Shown: one piece after another, positions 46,177 through 55,307 of the stretch
Numbering within the stretch: position 1 is the first letter of the stretch
How the letters are laid out: every line of letters begins with the position of its first letter
Origin: Pseudidiomarina atlantica
GTDB lineage: Bacteria > Pseudomonadota > Gammaproteobacteria > Enterobacterales > Alteromonadaceae
DNA length: 64,000 bases
Direction of reading: 5' to 3'
Assembly: GCF_000753735.1 (NCBI RefSeq)
Contig: NZ_JPIN01000013.1
Span: 62,001-126,000 of the forward strand
The notes under the pieces: generated by a model
The model's database searches: none
What the model was told of the DNA's origin: nothing
The model's input: only the letters and a program-made list of their open reading frames with translations
Position numbers and translations under genes: made by a program

Positions 46177-47015
46177 GGTGCTGATTTGCGATTGATGTGT
46201 TCAAACATGCGCAGCGCAGCGCCAACTAACAATCCTGAAAGCAGGCCAGTAAGGTGGGCTGTGTTGGCAACATTCACCCACAGCAAGTCGGTATAGCCAA
46301 GCGCTAGCCAAACCAACATAAAAATCATCAGACCATTAGGCAGGAACAGCGGATGACTTGGACGCTGCCATCCAACTATTGCGGCGATACCGAACAATCC
46401 ATAGATAACTCCAGAGAGCCCGCCAAAATAGGGGCCACTGTCGTAAAGTTGTGCGACGTTGGAAATCACCCCGCAGAACACTAAAGCGATGAGCAGGTAA
46501 GTAGAGCCATAGGTGCGTTCGAATCGTCCGCCCAAATACCACCACCAAAATACGTTAAATAAGAAGTGCAAGACGCTAAAGTGCAACAAGGTAGGGGTAA
46601 TGAAGCGCCAAGGTTGCGTCCACGGTAAGTCATTGAAGGTTGGGCTGATGCGCAGCGCCGCAAACACTGACTCGGCAAGTTGTGTGTTCAAGCTAATAAA
46701 CACCAGCGTAACCAGCACGGCAAAGCTAATGGTAACGAGACCGGCTTGGCGTAAAAGTTGTTGCGGTAGAGAAGGGGTATGCGTCGTTGGAGCTGCTCTG
46801 CGCGGCGCCGATTGCAGCTCCGCTTCAGCACCGTCAGGATCCGCTTTAAATTCGTTGATAAGGTCTTTGGCGAGGGCGGTGTAACTAGATTGCACCACCC
46901 ACAACTCTAACTGGTTCCCTTTTTCACTAACGGTGACAGGAATGCCCCGCTGCTGTAGGTAATGATGCAAGCGACGCATCATCTCAGCATTCTGGGTCAC
47001 CAGTAGCTTTTGCAT
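46173..47015 (-). CDS. glpG: Rhomboid intramembrane serine protease GlpG
   Basis: A 280-residue rhomboid protease. A cytoplasmic N-terminal domain (about 1-70) precedes six helices; catalytic S201 in GGLSGVIYG and H254 in ANTAHLTG form the dyad, and the WR-loop PWRFITPTLLH is present. The start at 47015 comes one base after the glpE stop and replaces a longer frame that overlaps glpE. As in E. coli it follows glpE; downstream it is coupled to ubiC, which is not the E. coli arrangement. Confidence 0.93.
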   Translation of the reverse strand: MQKLLVTQNAEMMRRLHHYLQQRGIPVTVSEKGNQLELWVVQSSYTALAKDLINEFKADPDGAEAELQSAPRRAAPTTHTPSLPQQLLRQAGLVTISFAVLVTLVFISLNTQLAESVFAALRISPTFNDLPWTQPWRFITPTLLHFSVLHFLFNVFWWWYLGGRFERTYGSTYLLIALVFCGVISNVAQLYDSGPYFGGLSGVIYGLFGIAAIVGWQRPSHPLFLPNGLMIFMLVWLALGYTDLLWVNVANTAHLTGLLSGLLVGAALRMFEHINRKSAP

Positions 47016-47016
47016 G

Positions 47017-47340
47017 TTAGTTGCGCTCCACCGCTTCAGGATACTGATGCGCCCAAGCGGTAAAGCCACCATCGAGGCTACTGACCGGTTCAATCCCTTG
47101 ATGGGCAAGGTACTGGGCTGCACCTTGGCTACTATTGCCATGGTAACAAACCACGACGACCGGCTGGTCGTCGTCAAGTTCGGCAAGAAAGTCCGCAAGA
47201 TTCGCATCCGTCAGGCGCACAGACCCTGGAATATGACCGAGTTCATAAGAGCGCGCATCACGAATATCGGCAAATTTAGCGTTACCGGCCTGCCACAACT
47301 CATGCGCAGTAGCAGCGTTGATACGTGAAAACTCAGCCAT
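47017..47340 (-). CDS. glpE: Thiosulfate sulfurtransferase GlpE (single-domain rhodanese)
   Basis: A 107-residue cytoplasmic rhodanese. Active-site C65 in VVVVCYHGNSSQGAA, whose six-residue loop YHGNSS matches GlpE; DIRDARSYELGHIPGS is the preceding CH2A-like motif. Transfers sulfur from thiosulfate to acceptors such as thioredoxin. Between tdh (40 bases upstream) and glpG (one base downstream). Confidence 0.93.
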   Translation of the reverse strand: MAEFSRINAATAHELWQAGNAKFADIRDARSYELGHIPGSVRLTDANLADFLAELDDDQPVVVVCYHGNSSQGAAQYLAHQGIEPVSSLDGGFTAWAHQYPEAVERN

Positions 47341-47380
47341 TGTTTACTCCTGTTGATTGCCGACGTTGGTGCAAAATCAG

Positions 47381-48409
47381 TTATGCATCCCAGTCCAACA
47401 CAACTTTACCAGATTGGCCTGAAATCATGATTTCAAAGCCTTTTTCGAATTCATCTACGGGCAAATGATGCGTCAAAATCGGCGATAGGTCGAGTCCCGA
47501 TTGCAACAGACTTGCCATTTTGTACCAAGTCTCAAACATTTCTCGGCCGTAGATGCCTTTAATGGTGAGGCCTTTAAAAATAACCTCATTCCAGTCGATG
47601 GCGACGCTTTGTGGCGGAATGCCGAGCATCGCAATCTTGCCACCATGATTCATGGTCGCCAACATTTGTGAGAACGCTGACGGCACGCCTGACATTTCTA
47701 AACCGACGTCAAAGCCTTCTTTCATTCCGAGTTCGGCCATTACGTCTGTGAGCTTTTCTTTACTTACGTCAACCGCGCGTGTGGCACCCATTTTCAAGGC
47801 TAACTCAAGGCGATACGGATTAACGTCGGTAATCACCACGTGTCGGGCGCCAACATGTCGGGCGACTGCAGCGGCCATAATACCAATGGGTCCCGCACCG
47901 GTAATGAGTACGTCTTCACCGACTAAGTCAAAAGCCAGAGCCGTATGCACGGCGTTGCCGAACGGGTCGAAAATTGCGGCTAAATCATCACTGATGTCAT
48001 CGGGCAATTTGAATGCGTTTTCGGCCGGAATTACCAAGTATTCCGCGAACGCACCAGGACGGTTGACACCCACGCCGACGGTATTGCGGCACAAGTGGCG
48101 GCGACCGGCACGACAATTACGGCAATGGCCGCAAGTGATGTGGCCTTCGCCAGAAACACGGTCACCCTTGGTAAAGCCACGCACGCCATCGCCCATAGCT
48201 TCAACCACGCCAACATACTCATGACCGACAACCATAGGTACGGGGATGGTCTTTTGCGACCAGTCGTCCCATTTATAAATATGCACATCGGTACCGCAAA
48301 TCGCGGTTTTCTTAATCTTAATCAGTAGGTCGTTGTAACCGTACTCAGGTTTCTCGGCATCAGTCATCCAAATGCCGGGTTCTGCATGTAATTTGGCAAG
48401 TGCTTTCAT
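47381..48409 (-). CDS. tdh: L-threonine 3-dehydrogenase
   Basis: A 342-residue zinc alcohol dehydrogenase-type enzyme oxidising threonine to 2-amino-3-ketobutyrate. Catalytic zinc ligands in [13 protein letters not shown] and GHEYVG, structural zinc cysteines in [15 protein letters not shown], and the NAD loop [12 protein letters not shown] are complete. The ATG at 48409 follows GGAGG. It is 24 bases downstream of kbl, whose product uses its product. Confidence 0.96.
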   Translation of the reverse strand: MKALAKLHAEPGIWMTDAEKPEYGYNDLLIKIKKTAICGTDVHIYKWDDWSQKTIPVPMVVGHEYVGVVEAMGDGVRGFTKGDRVSGEGHITCGHCRNCRAGRRHLCRNTVGVGVNRPGAFAEYLVIPAENAFKLPDDISDDLAAIFDPFGNAVHTALAFDLVGEDVLITGAGPIGIMAAAVARHVGARHVVITDVNPYRLELALKMGATRAVDVSKEKLTDVMAELGMKEGFDVGLEMSGVPSAFSQMLATMNHGGKIAMLGIPPQSVAIDWNEVIFKGLTIKGIYGREMFETWYKMASLLQSGLDLSPILTHHLPVDEFEKGFEIMISGQSGKVVLDWDA

Positions 48410-48433
48410 AGGTCCTCCGGACACTCAGTGCGC

Positions 48434-49627
48434 TTAAATAATACCGAGATCTTTACCAATTCGGGTAAACGCGTTGATAGCGCGTTCGAGCTGCTCGCGG
48501 CTGTGACCGGCTGACATTTGCGTACGGATACGTGCTTTGCCGCGCGGCACTACTGGGAACGAGAAGCCAATCACATAAATACCTTCTTGCAGCAGGCGAT
48601 CAGCCATTTCTGAGGCTAATTTAGCATCGCCAATCATTACTGGGATAATGGCATGGTCGGCACCACTCAAGGTGAAACCTGCTTTGGTCATCTCACTACG
48701 GAAGAAGGCTGCGTTGTCCCACAACTGCTGACGCAATTCATCACCTTGTTCGAGCATCTCTAATACGCGAATTGAGGCTTGGACGATCGCTGGCGCGACT
48801 GAGTTTGAGAATAAATAAGGACGTGAACGTTGACGCAACCAGTCAATCACTTGTTTTTTGCCTGAGGTGTAACCGCCCGACGCGCCACCTAAGGCTTTAC
48901 CTAAAGTCCCGGTGATGATGTCGACGCGACCCATGACGTCGCAATATTCGTGTGTGCCGCGGCCATTCGCACCTAGAAAACCAGTTGCGTGGCAATCGTC
49001 CATCATGGTCAAAGCGCCATATTTATCGGCTAGGTCACACACGCCTTTCATGTTGGCAATTACGCCGTCCATTGAGAACACACCGTCGGTCGCAATCAGA
49101 ATGTGACGTGCGCCGTCGGCTTTAGCTTGTTGTAGCTGGGCTTCAAGGTCGGTCATATCGTTATTTTTATAGCGATACCGCTTGGCTTTGCTTAAGCGGA
49201 TACCATCGATGATACTAGCGTGGTTGAGTTCATCACTGATAATGGCGTCTTCTGGCCCCATCAAGGTTTCGAACAAACCACCGTTAGCATCGAAGCATGA
49301 CGAATACAGAATGGTTTCTTCAGTACCAAGAAATTCGCTCAGTTTACTTTCTAAAGTCTTGTGGATGTCTTGAGTACCACAGATAAAGCGCACTGAAGCT
49401 GTACCAAAACCGTGCTCATCAAGACCTTTTTTCGCTGCTGCAATGAGTTCAGGATGATTGGCAAGACCCAAATAATTATTAGCACAGAAGTTCAGCACAG
49501 ACTGACCATCGCCAACTTTAATTTCCGCGGCTTGATCACTGGTGATAACGCGCTCTGTCTTATACAAACCTTCTTGTTTAAGTTCTTCGAGCTGTTGGTC
49601 TAGCTGTTGATAAAAATCATTCTTCAT
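48434..49627 (-). CDS. kbl: 2-amino-3-ketobutyrate CoA ligase (glycine C-acetyltransferase)
   Basis: A 397-residue alpha-oxoamine synthase splitting 2-amino-3-ketobutyrate with CoA into glycine and acetyl-CoA. Signature [26 protein letters not shown] and the PLP lysine in [19 protein letters not shown] precedes the ATG. First gene of a six-gene codirectional run (kbl-tdh-glpE-glpG-ubiC-ubiA). Confidence 0.97.
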   Translation of the reverse strand: MKNDFYQQLDQQLEELKQEGLYKTERVITSDQAAEIKVGDGQSVLNFCANNYLGLANHPELIAAAKKGLDEHGFGTASVRFICGTQDIHKTLESKLSEFLGTEETILYSSCFDANGGLFETLMGPEDAIISDELNHASIIDGIRLSKAKRYRYKNNDMTDLEAQLQQAKADGARHILIATDGVFSMDGVIANMKGVCDLADKYGALTMMDDCHATGFLGANGRGTHEYCDVMGRVDIITGTLGKALGGASGGYTSGKKQVIDWLRQRSRPYLFSNSVAPAIVQASIRVLEMLEQGDELRQQLWDNAAFFRSEMTKAGFTLSGADHAIIPVMIGDAKLASEMADRLLQEGIYVIGFSFPVVPRGKARIRTQMSAGHSREQLERAINAFTRIGKDLGII

Positions 49628-49646
49628 GTAATTCTCCGAGCTTTAG

Positions 49647-50231
<585 letters not shown>

Positions 50232-50283
50232 CTTAATGCGCACTTCTAAGTGCTTCTTATTGGGTTAAAAAACCGTGAAGATG

Positions 50284-50319
50284 GCGCAAAAATAGGCGTC
50301 TAGGCTACCATTTTTGCGC
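50284..50319. repeat. Perfect inverted repeat in the coaD-pckA intergenic region
   Basis: GCGCAAAAAT (50284-50293) and ATTTTTGCGC (50310-50319), ten-base perfect arms with a 16-base spacer, 75 bases before the pckA start. It could be a hairpin ending coaD transcription, whose right arm supplies a T-run, or an operator; the sequence alone does not decide. Confidence 0.55.
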
Positions 50320-50394
50320 GTTTCCAGTTAAAATCGCGCCGACTTTTTTGTTTCATTCGATTTTGCTCAGACCAGACCCTTAGGAGTCCACGAC

Positions 50395-51999
50395 ATGACT
50401 GATCTGGATTTACGCCAGTATGGCATCACAGACGTCACGGAAATTGTCCATAACCCTTCCTACGAACAACTGTTTGAAGAAGAAACCCGCGAAGATTTGC
50501 AAGGCTACGAAAAAGGTGTTGTCACCGAGCTCGGCGCCGTCGCTGTAGATACCGGCATCTTTACCGGCCGCTCACCAAAAGACAAATACATCGTTCGCGA
50601 TGACACCACCCGCGACACCTTGTGGTGGGCCGACCAAGGTAAGAACGACAACAAAGCAATTACCCCTGAAGTCTGGGCTGACCTAAAAGAAACTGTGACT
50701 GAACAGTTATCAGGTAAGCGTCTTTTTGTGGTCGACACCTATTGTGGTGCAAATAAAGACACGCGTTTGTGCGTGCGCTTTATCACTGAAGTTGCGTGGC
50801 AAGCGCACTTCGTCAAAAACATGTTTATTCGCCCAACGGCAGAAGAGTTAGCGACTTTTAAGCCTGACTTTGTCGTTATGAATGGTGCAAAATGCATCAA
50901 TGCAAAATGGCAAGAACACGGTCTCAATTCAGAGAATTTCGTTGCCTTTAACCTCACTGAACGCATTCAGTTGATCGGTGGCACTTGGTATGGTGGCGAG
51001 ATGAAGAAGGGTATGTTCTCGATGATGAACTACTTCTTACCGCTGCAAGGCATTGCCTCTATGCATTGTTCCGCCAACGTTGGTGCAGACGGCGATGTCG
51101 CTATCTTCTTCGGCTTGTCTGGAACCGGCAAAACTACGCTATCCACCGACCCTAAGCGTCAACTGATTGGTGACGATGAACATGGTTGGGATGACGACGG
51201 TGTATTCAACTTCGAAGGCGGTTGCTATGCCAAGTGCATCAACCTGTCACAAGAAGCTGAACCTGACATCTACAACGCGATTCGCCGTGATGCATTGCTG
51301 GAAAATGTAACTGTACGCGAAGATGGCAGTGTAGATTTCAATGATGGCTCGAAAACTGAGAACACCCGTGTTTCTTACCCGATTCATCACATCGAAAACA
51401 TCGTTAAACCTGTCTCTAAAGCAGGGCACGCAAAGAAAGTTATTTTCTTAACTGCCGACGCTTTCGGCGTATTACCGCCAGTGTCAAAACTGACCAAAGA
51501 GCAAACTAAGTATCACTTCCTGTCTGGCTTCACCGCTAAATTAGCCGGTACTGAACGTGGTATTACCGAACCAACACCTACTTTCTCAAGTTGTTTCGGT
51601 GCGGCGTTCTTGAGCCTGCACCCAACCAAATACGCTGAAGTCTTGGTCAAACGGATGGAAGCGGCAGGTGCGGAAGCCTATTTGGTCAACACGGGTTGGA
51701 ACGGTACTGGCAAACGTATCTCTATTAAGGCTACGCGCGCAATCATCGATGCAATTCTGGACGGTAGCATCGAGAATGCCGAGTTCGTCAGCTTGCCATA
51801 CTTTAACTTAGCAATGCCAACGGACCTGCCAGGTGTTGAAGACAGCGCGATTCTTGATCCACGCAACACCTATGCAGATGTTGCGGAATGGGATTTACGG
51901 GCGAATGATCTGGCGCGTCGCTTTGTTGCAAACTTCGAGAAGTTTACCGACAACGATGAGGGTAAAGCCCTCGTCGCGGCAGGGCCACAACTAAGTTAA
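50395..51999 (+). CDS. pckA: Phosphoenolpyruvate carboxykinase (ATP)
   Basis: A 534-residue gluconeogenic enzyme turning oxaloacetate and ATP into phosphoenolpyruvate. [10 protein letters not shown], the kinase-specific [17 protein letters not shown]-loop near residue 250, the metal/Asp motif [21 protein letters not shown] and [14 protein letters not shown] are conserved. GGAG precedes the ATG. Followed by a terminator, so probably a single-gene unit. Confidence 0.98.
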   Translation: MTDLDLRQYGITDVTEIVHNPSYEQLFEEETREDLQGYEKGVVTELGAVAVDTGIFTGRSPKDKYIVRDDTTRDTLWWADQGKNDNKAITPEVWADLKETVTEQLSGKRLFVVDTYCGANKDTRLCVRFITEVAWQAHFVKNMFIRPTAEELATFKPDFVVMNGAKCINAKWQEHGLNSENFVAFNLTERIQLIGGTWYGGEMKKGMFSMMNYFLPLQGIASMHCSANVGADGDVAIFFGLSGTGKTTLSTDPKRQLIGDDEHGWDDDGVFNFEGGCYAKCINLSQEAEPDIYNAIRRDALLENVTVREDGSVDFNDGSKTENTRVSYPIHHIENIVKPVSKAGHAKKVIFLTADAFGVLPPVSKLTKEQTKYHFLSGFTAKLAGTERGITEPTPTFSSCFGAAFLSLHPTKYAEVLVKRMEAAGAEAYLVNTGWNGTGKRISIKATRAIIDAILDGSIENAEFVSLPYFNLAMPTDLPGVEDSAILDPRNTYADVAEWDLRANDLARRFVANFEKFTDNDEGKALVAAGPQLS

Positions 52000-52021
52000 G
52001 GGTGGTCTGCCTTGACCCAAT

Positions 52022-52051
52022 AAAAGCCGAGCCTAGTAGCTCGGCTTTTTT
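52022..52051 (+). terminator. Rho-independent terminator after pckA
   Basis: Stem AAAAGCCGAGC/GCTCGGCTTTT around a six-base loop (CTAGTA), then a T-run, 22 bases after the pckA stop. Confidence 0.92.
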
Positions 52052-52159
52052 GTTTGCACTGCCCTGAAACATTTGAAAACAGTTTAATGAGCACATTCAC
52101 TGGCACTACGGCAATGTTGTGGAATAATTCTCAGCAACTTAAAAAGTTGGGAATGTTCC

Positions 52160-53065
52160 ATGCGTATCGAAGTAGAACAAGTTGTGAAGGATTACGCCAC
52201 GGTCAGAGCCGTGGATGCAGTGAACTTAACGGCAAGCGGTGGAGAGATTCTCGCGTTGCTTGGGCCAAATGGTGCAGGCAAGTCGTCGTTGGTGCGGATG
52301 ATGGTAGGTTTAACCCATCCAGACAGTGGTTCGATTCGCTATTTTCGCGATGAGCAAGCGGTACAATTGAGCACCTCCGCATTTGGTTATTTGCCCGAAG
52401 ATCGTGGGCTTTATCAGGACCGTACGCTGGTCGATAATTTACGTTACATCGGGCGTTTGCGTGGTATGTCGAAGGAGCAAACCCAATCAAGTATCGACCA
52501 GTGGTTGGCGCGTTTTAACTTAACCGTCCGAGCCAAAGAGCCGATGCGCCAGCTGTCTAAAGGCAATCAGCAAAAAGTCCAGTTGATCGCGACTTTACTG
52601 CATGATCCTCAGCTAGTGGTCCTCGATGAACCGTTCTCAGGTCTTGATCCAGTGAATCAAGAGTTTGTATTGACTGTACTGGAAGAACTTCGCCAGCGCG
52701 GCTGCACTGTGATCCTAAGTGCTCACCAAATGGCGCTAGTAGAGCGTATGGCCGACAAGCTGGTGTTGATGAATCAAGGCAAAGTCATCGCTCAAGGCAG
52801 CCTTGCCGAGGTCCGCAAGCAATTATTGCAGCGCAGCTCGCTGTTCGTTGAATTTGCAACGCCGGTACCAGTTGAGATCGTTGCCGCTTTGCCTGGGGTG
52901 GAACAAGTCGAGGTACAGTCGGCACAAGACTTTGCACTGACTTGTAGCGAGCAGGTGGCAACGGAGGTGTTGTTAACGCAGTTGCAGCAACTTGGGCCGG
53001 TGCGGCAGTTTAGCCAGCAACAGCAAAACCTTCACGAACTCTACTTGCAGGCGGTGCAATCATGA
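52160..53065 (+). CDS. ABC transporter ATPase (NatA-type)
   Basis: A 301-residue ABC ATPase of the ABC-2 export class. Walker A LGPNGAGKSS, Q-loop region GYLPEDRGLY, signature LSKGNQQK (a variant of LSGGQ), Walker B LVVLDEPFSGLDP and switch histidine in LSAHQM. A C-terminal domain of about 80 residues follows, as in NatA-like proteins. Pairs with the permease gene that overlaps its stop (ATGA). Similarity to NatA suggests Na+ or drug export, but the substrate is not readable from sequence. Confidence 0.9.
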   Translation: MRIEVEQVVKDYATVRAVDAVNLTASGGEILALLGPNGAGKSSLVRMMVGLTHPDSGSIRYFRDEQAVQLSTSAFGYLPEDRGLYQDRTLVDNLRYIGRLRGMSKEQTQSSIDQWLARFNLTVRAKEPMRQLSKGNQQKVQLIATLLHDPQLVVLDEPFSGLDPVNQEFVLTVLEELRQRGCTVILSAHQMALVERMADKLVLMNQGKVIAQGSLAEVRKQLLQRSSLFVEFATPVPVEIVAALPGVEQVEVQSAQDFALTCSEQVATEVLLTQLQQLGPVRQFSQQQQNLHELYLQAVQS

Positions 53066-54243
53066 AACGTTGGCAACAAATTATGCGCATTGGCGGATTT
53101 GAATTCCGTCGTTTTTTCAAATGGAAACAAGAGCTCTTTTCGTTGGTCTTGATGGCAGTGTTGTTTGCTATCTCGATTGGTTGGGGTGAGTTGAAAACTT
53201 CATTGGAAGAAACCCATCAAGTGGCAGTAGTTGCCCCGTTTGAATTGCCAGCAGTCGCTAACATTGAGTGGCAAGCGATGACTGAAGCTGAACCAGCATT
53301 TGCGCTCTTGGGTAAAGAGGTTGCCGGAGTGCTGTTGATTGAGCCAGATCCACAACAGGGCTATCGCGCAGAATTAGTCGCATTAAATAGTGCCGGTTGG
53401 CAAGGTCGTGTGCAGACACAGCTGCAAGCGTTCTTGCAACAACAAAAGCTGGGTGACATGAACCTTTCCGAGGAACAAATCGCCGCACTCAACACGCCAC
53501 CGAGCTTTACTGTCATTATTCAACGCGACGAGGAAGCTGCCAGTTCGGCTGATAAAGCACTGCCATCGTTAATCCTGGTCAGTATTATGGTAGGGGTGTT
53601 TGGTAGCTTTGGCTTAATGATGACGGCCATTACTCAAGAAAAACAGCAACGTGTCACCGAACAATTGTTGACTTTGATCACCCCAGGCGAGTGGATGGAC
53701 GGCAAAATTCTTGGGATCACCTTACACTGCTTAAAAAGCATGGTGACCGTCTTGGTGATCATTGTTTTGGTCATAGTGGTAATGTCTGTCATAGGCGGCG
53801 ACGCAGTAGAACTGCCCAGTATTAACCTTGAATTAGTGCTCGCGACCTTGTTGTTCGCATTACTTGGTTTAGCCATGATCAATGCGATGATGGCTGGATT
53901 TGCGGCCACTATCGATGATCCGAATCACTCAGGGCGCACGGCGATGATGCTGATTCCGGCGCTATTCGTCGGGGCCGGCTTTGGCGTAATGGATTCACCG
54001 CAAGGCTTATTAGCACAAATTTTAAGTTGGTTCCCGCTGACTTCTTTTGCCGTCATGCCGATTCGGGTTGCCGATGGTGGTGTCGCTTGGTGGGAATGGC
54101 TCGGTAGTTTTGCGGTGCTGATGTTGACGACCTATGTGATTCGCTCGGCCGCGGTGCGGTTGTTCCGCTTGGGTATTACCATGTACGGTAAAGAGCCTTC
54201 ATGGCGGCTAATGGGCCGCGCGCTCATCGGTCGTCGGGTCTAA
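53062..54243 (+). CDS. ABC-2 type permease (NatB-like)
   Basis: A 393-residue membrane partner of the upstream ATPase. One helix near the N-terminus (about 25-43), a periplasmic domain of about 130 residues, then five or six helices (about 172-195, 215-245, 255-280, 290-310, 340-362), the NatB/YhaP topology. EKQQRVTEQLLTLITPGEWMDGKILG is the conserved cytoplasmic coupling segment. Its last 36 bases overlap the convergent diguanylate cyclase gene. Confidence 0.9.
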   Translation: MKRWQQIMRIGGFEFRRFFKWKQELFSLVLMAVLFAISIGWGELKTSLEETHQVAVVAPFELPAVANIEWQAMTEAEPAFALLGKEVAGVLLIEPDPQQGYRAELVALNSAGWQGRVQTQLQAFLQQQKLGDMNLSEEQIAALNTPPSFTVIIQRDEEAASSADKALPSLILVSIMVGVFGSFGLMMTAITQEKQQRVTEQLLTLITPGEWMDGKILGITLHCLKSMVTVLVIIVLVIVVMSVIGGDAVELPSINLELVLATLLFALLGLAMINAMMAGFAATIDDPNHSGRTAMMLIPALFVGAGFGVMDSPQGLLAQILSWFPLTSFAVMPIRVADGGVAWWEWLGSFAVLMLTTYVIRSAAVRLFRLGITMYGKEPSWRLMGRALIGRRV

Positions 54244-55290
54244 CTCGAGATCCGTAATAGTGCGATTCCGACCTTGTGCTTTAGCGGCATAGAGTGCTTG
54301 GTCGGCACGTCGCATAAGTGTTTGTTCACTGTCGTCAGTTTGATAGCAAGCAACGCCGGAACTTATGGTAATGTGAATATCATTCACAAAAACGAAGGTC
54401 GCCACCGTATTACGGATTTTTTCAGCGAGCATTTTTCCCTGTTGGCGATCGCTTGCGGGTAATACAATCAGAAACTCTTCACCGCCCCAACGACCGACGA
54501 TGTCGGTAGCGCGCAAGTTACTACGGAGTAACTGAGCGAGCTCAATCAAAATGCGATCACCGGTTTGATGGCCGAAGTCATCATTAACGCGTTTAAAGTG
54601 GTCGATATCGAGCAAAATCACGCAACAACCAAGCTTTTCATATTTGGCACGGCGCAGTGCGCGACTAAGTGCCTGATCAAGTTTACCGCGGTTGTTTAAG
54701 CCGGTGAGCGGGTCAGTGACGGCAATATACTCCAACCTTTCACTATGTTGCTCAAGATATTGAAAAGCTTCGGCACGGGTTTTTTCGATGTGTCGCAGAA
54801 TCACGATTAAAGCAGCCGTCGCAATGATGATGTTGCCAAATGCGCGCATCGTGAAGGGCGCCGCCTTCCAACCATCGTAGACCTGCGCGATATAAATGAG
54901 GATTCCACCGATAACCATCACACTAAGACTAAAGCCCCAAGTACGCCCCAATAAGAAATAGGCAATGGGAGGAAAAATGGTGAGCCAATAAAGTGCGTAA
55001 TGTTGTCCTGCTGCCATCATTGTGTAGGCAATTAAAACAGCCGCGATGACGAGTGTCGTCAACCAAGCGATAAATTGTGCAGCAGGTGGATGCCAGTAGA
55101 GCCATACGAGAAAACCAACGGCAATGGCAAGGCAAAGATAGTGCACTACCGCAAGCAGCTGATTACCTTCAATTAATTGATTGATAACCCCTAAGACGAG
55201 GGCAACGAACAGGAGGACCCAGAGCAGGGCCTTTAAAAATTGGACCCGCCGGTAAAGCGGGTCCAGGGGAGAGTGCGCAGGCGGTAACAT
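54208..55290 (-). CDS. Membrane-bound diguanylate cyclase (GGDEF)
   Basis: A 360-residue enzyme making cyclic di-GMP. Five or six helices fill residues 20-166, with no recognised sensor domain; a short coiled coil leads into the GGDEF domain (about 185-345). The active site is GGEEF at 269-273, and an intact RxxD inhibitory site (RATD, 260-263) sits five residues before it, so product feedback is expected. LDIDHFKRVNDDFGH holds the metal aspartate. Starts 17 bases after the S9 peptidase stop on the same strand. Confidence 0.93.
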   Translation of the reverse strand: MLPPAHSPLDPLYRRVQFLKALLWVLLFVALVLGVINQLIEGNQLLAVVHYLCLAIAVGFLVWLYWHPPAAQFIAWLTTLVIAAVLIAYTMMAAGQHYALYWLTIFPPIAYFLLGRTWGFSLSVMVIGGILIYIAQVYDGWKAAPFTMRAFGNIIIATAALIVILRHIEKTRAEAFQYLEQHSERLEYIAVTDPLTGLNNRGKLDQALSRALRRAKYEKLGCCVILLDIDHFKRVNDDFGHQTGDRILIELAQLLRSNLRATDIVGRWGGEEFLIVLPASDRQQGKMLAEKIRNTVATFVFVNDIHITISSGVACYQTDDSEQTLMRRADQALYAAKAQGRNRTITDLELDPTTDERAAH

Positions 55291-55307
55291 AGACCTGCTT
55301 ACCTCGC

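Noticed and set aside
50240-50253. Small hairpin GCACTT-CT-AAGTGC after coaD as a terminator
   Set aside because: Short stem with a minimal loop and no T-run; listed neither as terminator nor as repeat.
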